A stretch of 64,000 bases of DNA from CAVVDY01 sp963819645. GTDB lineage: Bacteria > Acidobacteriota > Terriglobia > Terriglobales > Acidobacteriaceae. The position numbers were made by a program, and so were the translations under genes. Every line of letters starts with the position of its first letter. Position 1 is the stretch's first letter. The stretch spans positions 1 through 64,000 of the forward strand of contig CAWFWZ010000010.1 in the NCBI GenBank assembly GCA_963819645.1, given 5' to 3'. The notes beneath the pieces were generated by a model, which saw only the letters and a list, made by a program, of their open reading frames with translations, did no database searches and had not been told where the DNA came from. Positions 45,896 to 57,588 of the stretch are shown here, in pieces.

Positions 45896-46604
45896 ATGGC
45901 CGAAGAAGATACCGAAATAACTCTGGGTATGGGCAAGCTGCTGGGACTCTTCTTCATGCTGGCCCTGACCTGCGGCATTTTCTTCGCCGTCGGCTATTCG
46001 CTGGGAAAGACAGCCGAGCGGGAGCAGGCGCTGAAGAACCAGCCGGCGCAGACGCTGCCGGCTGATCCCGACGTTGCGAGTTCCAAGCCGTCTGGCGGTG
46101 CTGGCCGCGGGGCAACGCCTCGCCTGCCGCGGAGAGTAAAGAACCTGCGCCCGACTTGACGTTCTACAAGGCGGTAAAGCAGAACCCGGGCGAGGAGACG
46201 AAGCCGGAGCAAGAGCCCAAATCCGCAGAGACTGCCACGAATTCTGCGGCCTCGAACCCGGCGACCAAGCCGCAGAGATCGGTTGCCAGCCAGCCCGGCT
46301 CCTGCAAAACCTGTCTACGTTAGCCAAGGCGGATGCAGCGCCGAGTCCGGGAGCGTCGATGCCTCAGGCCGGCCCGTCCGGCACTTATCTTGTGCAGATC
46401 GCCGCAGTCACGCATGAAGAGGACGCGGCTGCTCTCGCCGGCGCCTTGCGCAAGAAGAGCTACGCCGCAGCGGTGATGAACAGTCCTAATGGCAAGGACA
46501 AGCTTTTCCATGTGGTGCTGGGGCCGTATGCCAGTCTGCAGGATGCCGAGGCGATGAAGGTGAAGCTGCAAGGCGAGGGCTACAGTCCGATTGTGAAGAG
46601 ATGA
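45896..46604 (+). CDS. Membrane-anchored SPOR-domain protein, frameshifted
   Basis: ATG 45896 follows GGAGGGCAATAACGGC. The N-terminus is cytoplasmic (MAEEDTEITLGMGK), with one helix LLGLFFMLALTCGIFFAVGY. A Pro/Ala/Lys linker with LTFYKAVKQ reads across two or three frame changes (near 46110, 46290 and 46330). The C-terminal SPOR domain is GTYLVQIAAVTHEEDAAALA, AAVMNSPNGKDKLFHVVLGP, YASLQDAEAMKVKLQGEGYS. SPOR domains bind denuded septal peptidoglycan, so this is an FtsN-like topology protein of the cell envelope. It may be co-transcribed with the slipin. Confidence 0.8.
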
Positions 46605-46682
46605 AGAGATAAGGACGCTCTTCGCTCGGCTAGTGCGGCGCTTCAGGGCCGCGAACAACAGACCTTTCCCGGATCCGGTTGC

Positions 46683-47000
46683 TCAATACGCCATCAGGAA
46701 ATACGTTCCGTAGTGGTTTCCGTCTCGAAACAGAATCCGGGCACGGTAGGTTACGGGAACGTCATTCGTATTGCGAAACTCGAACTCGATCACATCGCCA
46801 GCCTTTAACACCGCGTCGATATCGAACCCAGCGCCCGTCGGACTTACGTCGGTACAGGTGCCTTCGATTGAGGTACGGTCTCCGGATACACAGGTGACGC
46901 GTACCGGCACGCATACCGAAAGGCGATGCTCGGTGCGTCGCTCCAGGGGATGAACAGAGGTTGCCGACATGGCGTCGGGCTGAGGTGCCTGAAGGCTCAT
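46683..47000 (-). CDS. PilZ-domain protein
   Basis: 105 residues from ATG 47000 (GAAGG upstream). The PilZ pattern is RRTEHRLSVCVPVRVTCVSG (RxxxR), CTDVSPTGAGFDIDAVLKAG (DxSxxG), VIEFEF and YRARILFRDGNHYGTYFLMA. The arginines and the DxSxxG motif suggest that c-di-GMP can bind. No other domain is present, so it would act as a small adaptor. It lies 117 bp downstream of the eight-cysteine secreted protein gene on the same strand; whether that is functional is unclear. Confidence 0.85.
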   Translation of the reverse strand: MSLQAPQPDAMSATSVHPLERRTEHRLSVCVPVRVTCVSGDRTSIEGTCTDVSPTGAGFDIDAVLKAGDVIEFEFRNTNDVPVTYRARILFRDGNHYGTYFLMAY

Positions 47001-47117
47001 ACTGCCTTCATCGACAGATCGCCGCCGGCACATCAGCGCGGCTAGTTTTGAAGGCGGGCCGCCGTATCCCTGTCCCACTGCGGGAACGCGCCCCACTTAG
47101 GGCGCTCCCATGCCCGC

Positions 47118-48824
47118 TCATGGATTGCAGTTGTCGAACTTTAGCTTTGCCACACGCGAGCTCCAATCGGAGGCAGCGTTCACCATGTAATACTCGCCCG
47201 TGGTCACGAAGGTACAGCCATCGTTGGAAATCGCCAAGTCGTAGTAGTCGCCCCACAAATTGGAGCTGTCGATCTGCGAGCCGGTGCCGGCGATAATGTA
47301 CTGCTCTGCGCCCATGGTTCCCAGCGGATCGTTTTTCGCTCGTCCGGTGAATGCCATCGACGGATAAACCGAATTGCCATCGCTCACGGTATATGACATG
47401 GCAATGTTTCCCGTTTTGTCCATGGCGATCGAGCTCATGAAGCGCCAGCTCTTATCGGGCGCGTAGGTGCCCTGCTGGTATACGTACGGCGCAGTGCTCC
47501 CCAGAGGAGCCCGGAACTCATACCATCGCAGGCCGAGAGTGCCATTGTTCGCTACCGCGTGGGTCGCCACCCAGCTCGACATTGGGCCCGGGTCACGCAC
47601 GGTTTTGCCGAGGGTGGCGCTGGGCAATACGCGATAGGCCAGCCGGTACATCAGGCGATCAGCAATGGGGCGCAATTGACCGCCACCCGGTTCCGGAGCA
47701 TTTCCCAACCACGAACCGATAAAGAACTGTGCTACCGGAATAGCACACGTACCGCCGATACAACTGAAAGTCGAATTCGCGGGATTATTCCAGTCCACGT
47801 GGAACTTGTAGTAAAACACGTTGGATACATAGCCGGTGGTGCTGTTATCAATGCTCCCCATGTACAGATTGGGCATGCCGCTGGGAGGCAAAGCATTCGG
47901 CGAATCGAGGTCGGAGGGCAACTGGTTGTCATCGAACGACCCGCTATTCCAGTCTCCGATGGCAAAATCCGTAAAGCAGACCTGCTGGGCTTGCGGGTCA
48001 CCGGCGAGCAACTTCGAACGTTCGTAAGCGCAGGGTGTAGTGCCGGCATACCCGTTCGGTCCAAAGTCGTTATGAGAGACGTAGTAGCCGTCGGGCCAGA
48101 CCCCGAGCTTGGGATAGTCGGATATATCCGTGTCGCCGTTGGGAACGGGGAATTCGTAGATGTACCACGCTCCCAGCGCGTCTGGTGTTTGCGAGATTGC
48201 GATGCAGTCCCGTCCCGGACTGATCATCACCGGCTCGAACATCACCCAGCGATGCGCAATCTTGTCCCATTGCGCGACCTCGTCTCCGTAATTGTGGATG
48301 CCGCAGTTCGGCAGGCCGGCGAACAACACATTGCCGTTCACATAGTGCTGACCGTTGATCAGCAAATTGTTGCCTTGCAGATCAAACACTGCAAATTGCT
48401 TGTTGCCCCACTGAATGATCTGCGTATCGCCAATGGACAAGGTCATGTCCGATGGAGTGGCGTAGACCGGGTATCCGTAAAAACCATTTCCCACGCCCAG
48501 CCAGTTCAGCACGGTTGTGGGCGTACTGTCGGCGGCAGCAGCGTTTTGAGCAATCGAGTCCTGGAAGGTGAATCGGCCATCGTCTTTCTGGTTCCGCAAG
48601 AGCTTGGGCGGCTTCGGATAGCGCAGAGGCTCTGCTTGCCGAAATCCAAAGGGAATCTCCTGTCGTTGGCCGACGAGATCGCGCAGCGGAGGAGTTATAG
48701 CAAACGCGACCGGCCTCGAAACAATAGGGTTGTTGAGCACTTTTCCCTGCTGCGCCGATGCGCCTGCTACAGCGCCCATCAGAAAAGCCATCCCGGCTAG
48801 AACAGTAAAGACCTTTTGCCGCAT
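47118..48824 (-). CDS. Secreted eight-cysteine protein, paralogue 0 (inverted, distant copy)
   Basis: An intact 568 residues. Signal peptide MRQKVFTVLAGMAFLMGAVA to SAQ. Family blocks: VAFAITPPLRDLV, LSIGDTQIIQWGNKQFAVFD, VNGNVLFAGLPNCG, EVAQWDKIAHRWVMFEP, CIAISQTPDALGAWYIYEFP, DYPKLGVWPDGYYVSHNDFG, DPLGTMGAEQY and ISNDGCTFVTTGEYYMVN, ending KFDNCNP. The eight mature cysteines match those of the three tandem paralogues at 57869-63697, with lower similarity and a different middle. Function not recognised; extracellular with probable disulfides. Loosely related proteins occur in other bacteria, but no domain name can be given safely. Confidence 0.8.
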   Translation of the reverse strand: MRQKVFTVLAGMAFLMGAVAGASAQQGKVLNNPIVSRPVAFAITPPLRDLVGQRQEIPFGFRQAEPLRYPKPPKLLRNQKDDGRFTFQDSIAQNAAAADSTPTTVLNWLGVGNGFYGYPVYATPSDMTLSIGDTQIIQWGNKQFAVFDLQGNNLLINGQHYVNGNVLFAGLPNCGIHNYGDEVAQWDKIAHRWVMFEPVMISPGRDCIAISQTPDALGAWYIYEFPVPNGDTDISDYPKLGVWPDGYYVSHNDFGPNGYAGTTPCAYERSKLLAGDPQAQQVCFTDFAIGDWNSGSFDDNQLPSDLDSPNALPPSGMPNLYMGSIDNSTTGYVSNVFYYKFHVDWNNPANSTFSCIGGTCAIPVAQFFIGSWLGNAPEPGGGQLRPIADRLMYRLAYRVLPSATLGKTVRDPGPMSSWVATHAVANNGTLGLRWYEFRAPLGSTAPYVYQQGTYAPDKSWRFMSSIAMDKTGNIAMSYTVSDGNSVYPSMAFTGRAKNDPLGTMGAEQYIIAGTGSQIDSSNLWGDYYDLAISNDGCTFVTTGEYYMVNAASDWSSRVAKLKFDNCNP

Positions 48825-49108
48825 AGTACCTTCTCCGCGTTCCCTTTTTTGGTTGTCCAGGGTTTGTCGACATCTTACGTTCCCGCCTTATGAATCCAGC
48901 CCGGCGGGAGCAAGCGACCCATAGCTTGAAGTCGCTGAGACGGAACGTTGTCCACAACTATAAGGGGAGTTGCTGCCGGTTGGAAGAGGGACCACGAAGA
49001 AAGTGCCGAACACTTTGGAAGCTGAGCTGTTATCCCGCCGCGCATACCCAAATAATTGCGGTTCTCTTTTAGACACAGAGGGACGCTCACCAGCCGGGGC
49101 GGCGCGAC
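48825..49108. other. Spacer without a recognised gene
   Basis: A 284-bp gap between two minus-strand genes. No repeat family of this window, no gene and no clear promoter could be identified; one T6 run lies at 48846. Confidence 0.3.
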
Positions 49109-49715
49109 CTACCAGTAGCCTTTGAGCAGAAAATAACAGGGCAGCTTCGATTTACCTTCGACGGTCGCCTGCATGGCGCAGACATAGGTTCGACAGTCGT
49201 GAAACAACGGAATATAGGGAAAGATGAATCGACGATGCCGCTGCTGTTCCACGATTTGGTCGGCACGGCTCACGGGTACGTAGACGACTTCGCCGATTTC
49301 CTTGCCCATCCCGGGCGGGCGCCCGAAGCTCAGGTAGAACGGCAGCGCATGCAGCGCGTATTCGTGCTGCACGCGGCCCTGTGCGTCCTCGACTGTCACC
49401 TGTCCGCGGTCGATGAAGGGAAGCAGCGCCGAGCCGAATCCCAGAGTCACGGCCCCTCTCGGATGTCTGAACCTCAAGCCACTCATGCGAGAAAAGCATT
49501 CCCTTGCCGGCGCGAAACGCGACAGGGACTAGTCGAGCACCGGTCTGGTTCGCAACGATCGCGGCGGAAGACTCACCCGGCAGGAAGTATTCGGGAGTTG
49601 CTCCTCCTCCAGGAGAGGTCTGGGCGAACGCTGAAAGGCAGAGTACCCCGAGCAGTAAGACGCGAAGCATGCTGCCCGCGAGCCTTCCAGTTGCTGCAAG
49701 TGTTGCCTTACCCAT
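49109..49715 (-). CDS. Secreted protein of unknown function, one frameshift
   Basis: About 200 residues. The signal peptide is MLRVLLLGVLCLSAFAQ (ATG 49670) or the same with a 15-residue extension from ATG 49715. The mature protein reads PEYFLPGESSAAIVANQTGA, FRAGKGMLFSHEWLEVQTSE, then after a shift near 49455 GAVTLGFGSALLPFIDRGQV, EIGEVVYVPVSRADQIVEQQ, RRFIFPYIPLFHDCRTYVCA and LPCYFLLKGYW. The Cys residues near the end (HDC, YVC, LPC) may pair. I do not recognise a named domain. Probably periplasmic. Confidence 0.65.
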
Positions 49716-49920
49716 TCATCGAAAGTTCCGGCGCAAACCGGCTTGCTATTACGATGCCGACTCGGCAGGGAAATTTTGTTGGGTCAGGGAAAAATCTGCG
49801 AGCTGGCCGCTGGAAGCGCGAATACGAAAAAAGGCGAGCGGAGATTCGGGAACTCCACTCGCCAAGTTGCCTCTGTGGTTCACCCTGCGGCTTTGGGGTC
49901 TGCCGCGATCAGGTGCGATC

Positions 49921-52814
49921 TCAGAAGGTGATTTGTGCCAGGAACTGCATCTGGCGCGGCGCACCGACGTTGGCAATACCGCCCACCGGAGTTTCGAAGG
50001 TCGCCGCCGGCGTCGCGCCGTTGCCGTAGGTGCCGTTGAGACTGTAGTAGATCCGAGTGTTGAGGAAGTTATAAACCTCAGCCCGCAGATTCAGCCCCAT
50101 GCGCTCCCCGATCTTGAAGTTCTTCTGCAACGATCCCGCCAGGTTGTAGATGTTTGGAGCTTGCGCCCAATTGCGCGGCACCACCCCGTGGCCCACCACC
50201 GGGCGATCAGAGTTGTTGCCGTCGCCGTTGTTGTCTACGCCGGTCAGAGCGTTAATTGGATAACCCGAGCCCAGGAAGGCATACCCGCCGAGGGTAAAGC
50301 CATATGGGAACAGGTAGGTTCCGCTCAGCGAGGCGCGGTTCGGCTGGTTGAGCTGACTGCGCGCCTTCTCGCAGGTCACCGGGCAGCTGTAGTCGTTCGG
50401 GTTTTGCTGTGTGCCGTCCCATTCGACGGTGTCGATGGTGCGTGACCAGGTATAGCTGGCGAGCAGGGCGAAGTGGGTCGTGAACTGCTTCTTCAACGCG
50501 AGCTGCAGTCCATCGTAGAACGATGTGCCCAAACTGGTGTAGGCCAGCACCTGGCGATAGCCGCCATTAACCGGAACGATGGGGCGAGTCGCGTTGGCCG
50601 CGGCCGCGCTCCGAACCTGTCCGGGCGCAGTGCGTATGAAGCCCGCCGGCGAGTTCAGGTCGATGGGCTGATCGATGTGGATGGTGTGCGAGCCGATGTA
50701 GTCCATCGAGAACACCCAGTTCCGGGCAAACTGCTGTTCAATACCGATGTCCCACTGCTGGGTATAGGGATTCAGCAGCTTGTTGGGGCAGAAGCGGAGC
50801 TGCGAAACCGGCAGGAACTGATTGAGATAGTTGCACTGTCCTGCAAGTATCTGGATGTCACGCGCCGGCAGCACCGTGCCCGGAGGAATGCTGGTGATGG
50901 GGTTGAAGGTCGTGGGAAATCCGAACTGACCCGGCTGTACGGTATAGGTGAAGACGCCTTGCGGGCCGTTAATACTGGAGTTGGCGACCAGGTTCGCCGG
51001 CAGCTCGGTGTAATAGATGCCGTAGCCGCCACGGAGCACCGTGGGATTGTCGCCGCCAAACAGAGTGTAAGCGAAGCCTGCGCGAGGCGAGAAGTTCGTA
51101 TTCCCCTGGGTCAGGGTTTGTATGTCATAGCGCAGCCCAAGATTCACGGTCAGGTTAGGAGTGACTCTCCAGTTGTCCTGTACGAACACACCGGCCAAGG
51201 TTTCCTTCTCGTTGTAAGTTGCGTCGCCGAATGATTGGGTAAAGGCACTGGCCACCGGCGGTGACTTCGCAGGCGATCCCGGAGGAGGAAGACTCGGGTC
51301 GTAGGTCAGCAGGGTCGCGATCGGGATGTTCGCGTACTTGGAATTGATCTGAAAGCGGCCATCCAGATACCCACTGCCGAACTCGGTGCCGTAGCCGCCC
51401 GACGAAGAGTAGACCACATCGAATCCCGCCCTGATCTGGTGCTTACCCTTGCTCCAGTTCAGGGTGTCAGCCCATTCGTACTGGTGGTTCATCAGGTTAG
51501 CGATGCGCGATTCGCCGTTGGTATAGACGCCGGAGATGAACTCCTGCGGCGCCTGCACGACGGGCAGAAACTGGGTAATCGGCGAACCAAGCAGATACTC
51601 GAAGCGGGCTTCATTGACCACATTCGGTGTGAGTGTGGCGGTGTCAACCAGCGCCCCCTGGTAGGTGTTCCGGGTAAAGATGCGCGCTGCCGTGGGCAGG
51701 CTCACGCCGCTGACCGCGTCCTGCGGATTGCTGTCGGTGAAGCGGTCGAAATTGCCGCGCAGCGTCAACATGTTGTTCTGTGAGATCTGTTGATCCAACC
51801 GCAAGAACAGCAGGTTCTGGTTGAAGGTGCCGGAATAAATCGCACCCGGATCGACCGGCGAAGTGATGACGGCATCGCGGTTCTGATTGGTGTATTCGTA
51901 AGAGCCGAGGATGAACGTCTTGTCCTTCACGATCGGACCGGAAATCATGCCGCTGCCCTGGGCCAGCGTGTTGTACGCCGGCACCGCTGCCAGCGGCTGC
52001 TTGGCTTCTGAGAACTGCGGCCGGCCCATGCCGATGAAGTCGCCGTGCCAGTCGTTGGAGCCCGACTTGGTCACCACGTCTACCGCTGTGCCGGCGTTGC
52101 GGCCGTACTCGGCAGAGATGGAATTCTTGTCGACGTTCAACTCCTGCACCGCCGAGAACGGTATGGCGGCGAACATGGTCTGCCGTCCCCAGCTATCGTT
52201 GGCGGTGGTGTTGTCGAGATCGTAGGTCGTCTGCCGGCGGCCATTGCCGTTGATGACGAACAGCGACTTCGTTGATGAACAGATCGCCCGTCGTCTGCGC
52301 CTGCCGCACCGCTGAATCAAGCAGCGGGATGGCGGTGATCTTGCGATTCAGAATCGGCGTGCTCTCGATCTTGTTCGACATCAAAGCGCGTGCGTGACTT
52401 TGTCCGAATCGACCGTCACCGATCCGGGGGTGCCGTAGACGGTCACCTGCGTCTGCGCTGCCCGAAACCGCCATGGTGAAGTCGACAACCGCCGCCTGGT
52501 TTGCACGCAGCTCGATGTTTTGCTGCTCAGCCGGTTTGAATCCGCTGGCTTCTGCCTTCACTAGATAATTCTCGGTGATAGGCAGGCCCGCGAACCGGTA
52601 GTCCCCATTGGCATCGGTTTTCGCCGACTTGGTAAGCCCGGTAGCTGTGTTGTTGAGCGTGACATTTGCTCCCGGGATCGACTTCCCTTGCGGATCGAGC
52701 ACTCGGCCCGTAACAGCGGAGAGATCAATGGTTTGCGCTACTGAGCTGGTAACCGCAGCAAGCAGGAAAATTGCGGCCAGAAGCAAGAAGAATGGCTTAG
52801 ACAGACGAATAGAC
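49921..52814 (-). CDS. TonB-dependent receptor, Oar-like with carboxypeptidase-regulatory N-domain, frameshifted
   Basis: An outer-membrane receptor of about 960 residues. GTG 52814 has GGGGGA upstream and gives a signal peptide (PFFLLLAAIFLLAAVTSSVA). A CarboxypepD_reg-like fold follows (VTGRVLDPQGKSIPGANVTL, DANGDYRFAGLPITENYLVK), then the plug (FAAIPFSAVQELNVDKNSIS, AEYGRNAGTAVDVVTKSGSN) and a beta-barrel with NLGLRYDIQTLTQGNTNFSP, TYSW-type aromatic strands and RQMQFLAQITF, whose terminal Phe is typical of barrel assembly. Frame changes lie near 52465, 52390 and 52275. Oar-type receptors are expanded in Acidobacteriota for uptake of oligomers. The substrate is unknown; no classical TonB box was seen. 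Confidence 0.9.
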
Positions 52815-52951
52815 ACGATGGACAGTTCCCCCAAACCTTCGAGACTAGACAAGAGGTGGGCAGTACTACCAGCGGTAGTAGCAGAAACACGGTTGCACAA
52901 TTCAGAAAATTTGCATGTCTACTACAGCGATAGGAGAACGTTACGGGTCGG

Positions 52952-55839
52952 CTAGAACGCCGTGATTCTCACCGTGAACTGCACCTGGCGGGTGCTGCCA
53001 AAGTGGTTGGTATCGGGAGCAAACAGTGCTTGTCCCGCCGAGTAGACCGGCGCGGAGGGCGTTCCGAAGAGGCTGACCGATTCCGGACCAAAATTGCGGT
53101 TGCCGGCGCCGGTGATGTTGAAGATGTCCATGAACAGATCGAGGTGATGGCCCTCGCCCTTCAACGTGATGTCCTTCACGAAACGTAAGTCGAGGTTGAA
53201 GAACGAAGGCTGGCGAAAGATGTTGCGCGGCGCGACCAGTCCATTGACGATGGCGCGATCGTTGTAGTCGTTGCCGTCGTTCTGGGTGTCGAAGCCGATG
53301 ATCGGGTTGTAGGGAAAGCCCGAGCGCCATTGCAGGATGGGGTTGATCTTGAAGCCGTACGGCAGATTGGTGATGGCGCTGAGATTGAAGCTGTTGCGCA
53401 CGTCGAAGGTCGAGTACCCGGCGTTGGTCGCGAGATTGAGCGGATCGAGCGGTGAGCTGATGGTGAACGGTCCCAGGTTCGAGTCGTTATCGCGCGCGCG
53501 TGCCAGCGTGTAGTTGGCAGTGAGCTGCGAACGGTGCGGCAGTTGGAATCCTGCCGTGATCTGCATCGCGTCGTACGAGGAGTGCGCGGAAGAGCGATTC
53601 ACCAGCAACTGGCCAGTCGTGGGATCGGGGCGCGTGGCGGGGAAGATCGGCGTGCCCGTGGCATCGTAGGTCGGCGAGAAGAGGTTCTGGTTAACCAGCG
53701 TCTGCAAGTCCCACGTGCTGTTGTGAACGTAGGCCGCGGTCAAGCGTGGTCTTGGCATTTATCTGCCGCTCCACGCTACCCGAGACCTGGAATGAACGCG
53801 GATTGCGAAAGTTGGGGTCGATGCCAACTACAAAAGCCGCCGGTGTGGTGAGTCCCTCCGGCACCACGGGATACGCCAGCGGCAAGCTATTCACGAAAAG
53901 CTGCAACAACTGCGGATCGTAGTAGCTATCGGCTACCGTGGTGTTCAATCCGTTGTCGGTGAACACGCGCTGGAAGTAGGTCGCGGGCGTGGGTGCATCG
54001 TAGAGTCCTGCCGACGCGCGTAGCACCGTCTTCGGCGTCGCCTCCCAGGCAACGCCTAAACGCGGCTGCCATTGATTCAGGTCGCTGGGAATACTCGTCG
54101 TCAGCGGAATGGCAGCGATTCGGATTCGGCGGCTGCGGATTCCATTGCGCGTCCCAGCGCAAGCCGGCAGTCACGGTGAGCTTGTTCGTGACGGTGAGCT
54201 TGGCGTTCACGTACATCCCCAGTTCGCGCACCGCACCGCTGTAAACGTCGTTGCCCGTAATAAAGGTCTGCTGATAACGGCGGATATCGTTGTTCAGATA
54301 CGCAGTCAGCGAGTCGTAATCGAATTGCGCATTAGTGTTGGCTTCGCGCTGCTGGCGGCCGGGAGCGTAGGCAAAGTCTCCGCCGAAGTGCAGTTGCAGC
54401 TTGCCACGCACGATGGCAACGTCGTCGCCGAGACGTGTGCTGTCAGAGCGGTAGAGGTTGGGATAAACGCTGTTGCCGCCCAGTACGCCGAATCCGTTGA
54501 TGACGTATTCCGGCAAGGTCGAGTTGGGCGTAAGGTTGCGATCGTCGCGCGACCACTGCCCACCACCTGGTTGACGATGGTCGATCCGAACAGCGTGTTC
54601 AGCGTGCCGCGAACCCAGTAGCTGTCGCCGGTGAGATTGATGTTGTTGTCGGCGGAGGCGAGGCTGCGCGTGGAACCGTCATCCAGCCCGCTGGCATTCA
54701 GCCGGTTGTAGTTGAACTGCAGGTTGAGTGTGTTGTTGTTGTTCAGCACGAAGTCGGTGCGTTCAAACACCGCCGTGGGATCGCTGTGCCCGACCGTCTG
54801 CTTTTGCAGAGCGGTCAGGTTCGAGCGGAATCGCTGGGCCCGGGGCCTGCGGCGCGAACTCGGTCCAGTAAGGGATGTTGAGATAATCCTGCTCGGCGCC
54901 GACATAATAGAAGATCTTGTTTTTCTTGATCGGCCCACCGAGGGAGCCGCCAAACTCGTTTTGCGCGTTGTCGAGCGAATGTCCGAAGGTGTCAGCGGAA
55001 CTCAACGGCGACGGCCGGCCGATGTAGAAGGCTTCGCCGTGCAGCTTGTTGCTGCCCTCTTTGGTAACCACATTGATGAAGCCCGCGTTGGTGTCGCCCA
55101 CTTCTGCTGTGGCGCCGGCACGCACAATCTGAAACTCGCGCACTACCGTCTGCGGGAAGAAGAACGAGGTATCACGCGTTCCGCGCTGTCCGCCTTGCAG
55201 CGGGTCTTCGAAAGACACGCCGTCGATGGCTGAGGCCGTGGCATCAGGGCGCTGCCCAGCTACAACGATCCCGGAATAGTTAGGAGATTGCTCAACTCCG
55301 GCGGCCAACTGCGCGAACTGGCTGAAGTCGCGATCGCGGTTTGGCAGGTAGGTCACGGTGAGTCCCGCGAGCGCATTGGCCACCACCGGCTCGGTGCGAT
55401 TGGCGACCGGCTGCGTGGTGTTGCCTTCCACCGTGGGAGCGCGTCCGGTCACGGTGACGCTTTGCGAGGTCGCAGGCAGCGTCATCGTGACGTTTAGTTG
55501 CACGCTGCTGCCTACGCCCAACGTCACGCGCACCGGCTTCTTCAGCGTGAAGCCCGGCGCGGCAACTTGTATCAGGTAAGGACCCGCGGGAAGCAGTGTG
55601 GTAACGAAGTGTCCTTCGTCGTTGGTGGCGACCACGCGCTCGTTGCCGAGGTCGGCGTTGCGAATGGTGACCTTCGCGCCCGGAATGACGTCGCCGTGCG
55701 GATCAGCTACCGTGCCGCTGATGCTCCCGCGCGATGCTGCGGACTGGCCGAAGGCAGGAATCGTCAGCGCTAACGAAGCCAGAACCACAAAACCAATTAG
55801 CCGTCTCGAAGAGAGCGGATTCGCCAACCTTGTAATCAT
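52952..55839 (-). CDS. Second Oar-like TonB-dependent receptor, at least four frameshifts
   Basis: Start ATG 55839 overlaps the stop of the upstream gene (ATGA). Signal LIGFVVLASLALTIPAFGQ, then a regulatory fold SISGTVADPHGDVIPGAKVT, TNDEGHFVTTLLPAGPYLIQ. The plug has VVREFQIVRAGATAEVGDTN, AGFINVVTKEGSNKLHGEAF. Barrel pieces run across frames: KKNKIFYYVGAEQDYLNIPY, NNNNTLNLQFNYNRLNASGL, GKLQLHFGGDFAYAPGRQQR, KLTVTAGLRWDAQWNPQPPN, RASAGLYDAPTPATYFQRVF, RNPRSFQVSGSVERQINAKT, and the final VQFTVRITAF. Breaks are near 54850, 54570, 54140 and 53760. About 960 residues when repaired. Paralogous to the receptor downstream. The substrate is unknown, but coupling to the secreted protein upstream suggests a matched pair. 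Confidence 0.85.
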
Positions 55840-57588
55840 CGGGTCAAAGCATTGGCGGGCACAGTGAACTTCTGCCCCTGCACCGGAGCTACGAACGGAA
55901 TGAGCGCGGCGTCCATCGTAGAGGTGCCGTTGTTGACGGCATCGATGACGAACTTGTAGCGATAGTCGCCCTGCGAAAACGATTCCGGATTTAGAGGCAG
56001 TGCGAACGCCTCGTGCCTGCGAGCCGCGCCACGTCCCGACATCCGGAGTCGTGTTCTTCAGGAAGAAGACGATATATCCCAGCTTCTCTTCCTTCTCTTT
56101 CGCCGCGGCTTTCTCGCCCTTCTGCTGGCGTTCCATCTTCTCCATCATCTCGAGCTCTTCTCGCTGAGCGTGGGTTTGGTGCGGAACCTCGAAACCGGGG
56201 ACAAACCGGCGCGCCCACTCCAGGTTGGTCTTGGGAAACATACCCGCAGCCCAATCATCTTCCGGGAGGGTCTGCACACCTATAACGCCGGCAAAGATCA
56301 GCTTGTGGTCGTCCTTCTTAACGTCGCGCTGAAAGTCGTCAAGGGGCACGCCGTCGCAGACGATCTCCATCTGTACAAGTACCACCGGAAACGCCAACAG
56401 TTCGTTGCCTTCGTTGAACAGCAACTGCCTTACGCCGTACTGCACCCTGTCCGGCACGTTCACGAACGCCATGTCGGTGGTTTCGGCCACGATCTTCGCC
56501 GGCTTATCGTCGAATGCTGCCGATGCCGTGGTTGCGTTGCCGTCGAACACCCCGCCAATGGGACACACGTCGCCGAAAACGCACACCGGCTGCGCAACGT
56601 ATCCCGACTTTGGCTTGCTGCTCGGCGGCGGTGCCTTGGGAATCGGAATCGATTTCACGACCGCCTGTGCCGGCTGTCCTTCGGGATAAATCTTGACCTC
56701 GATGCTCGACGACCCACTCGGGACCGTGAAGGTGAACGGATCGTCAGCCGGCTGAGGCTGCGAACCTGCCGCTTCGATTCGCCATCCACTGATTTTCGCC
56801 GCGTTGCCGCCGGGATCCAGCGGCAGCTTGACTTCCTCGACCATGAGCTCTGGCCGCAGGCGGATGTAATCCGCGTTCTCTACCACGCTGCCGGAAACCT
56901 GCCTGCCCGCAACCAGCATCGCCGGCAGCACCACGAAATATTGCGTTGGCTTGGGTGTCACTTGCGGGGTAGTCGGGTTCATCGGCGTCATGCGCGCGGA
57001 CTTCCGCTGTGCCTTTGCGGCCGTGCGCGCCGCCGCGAATAACTTGACCGCAGCGTCTTGAGAAATAGGTTTTAGCGGCGGTGGTTTTTCGCCACTCTCT
57101 TCGCCAGATGGACACACGATGCGGTCGTCCTTCTGCGTTGCCTCATTCCACTTCCAGCAACGAAACTCGCCGGTAACAGGGTCGTGAACAATTTTGTGTC
57201 CGCTGACATGCTTGCCCGATTGCAGGTACTGCTCCACGGTCTCGCTCAGGAAGTTGGCGGCAGAATCGTAGGTGACCTTGATGATGTTTTCAACCGACTT
57301 ACCGTCGGCATAGTACGAAGTCGTCGTGGTATTGGGAGCGTAGTGTCCCGGCACGTAATCGACCGCGTTACGGGAGCGCACTTTACCGTTGGCATCGACG
57401 GTGCGGGTCTCTACCACCTGCCCGGCGGCATTGCGCACCAGCTCTTCCTTGTTTCCTGCTCCCGCGTCACGCACTTCGACGTTTTGATTCTGAGCTACAG
57501 CCAGGCCGCTGGAAATGACTAGTGCGGAAAGAAGAAGGAGAGTGGATCGAAACGAGAAAAAGGCTGGGGTGCTGCGGTGAAAGGGCAA
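55836..57588 (-). CDS. Unrecognised secreted protein coupled to a TonB-dependent receptor, one frameshift
   Basis: Starts at TTG 57588 with AGGAGA well placed; no ATG gives the full signal peptide STLLLLSALVISSGLAVAQ. About 584 residues. The N-part has NVEVRDAGAGNKEELVRNAA, GQVVETRTVDANGKVRSRNA; the middle has a beta-rich segment (FTFTVPSGSSSIEVKIYPEG), CVFGDVCPIGGVFDGNATTA, VNVPDRVQYGVRQLLFNEGN; then a charged helix (REELEMMEKMERQQKGEKAA). After a shift near 56025 the end reads FALPLNPESFSQGDYRYKFV, DAALIPFVAPVQGQKFTVPA, NALTR. No known domain was identified. The TGA overlaps the receptor's ATG, implying co-translation; a periplasmic or surface partner of that receptor is inferred. Confidence 0.7.

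Noticed and set aside
47000..47118. A terminator between paralogue 0 and the PilZ gene
   Set aside because: GGGAGCGCCC and GGGGCGCGTTCCC can pair on the minus strand, but with bulges and without a T-run.
47559..48800. Long plus-strand frame opposite paralogue 0, and a similar minus-strand frame at 60060-61214 opposite paralogue 2
   Set aside because: Both are mirror frames caused by codon bias of the secreted protein family; they have no ribosome site or family similarity.
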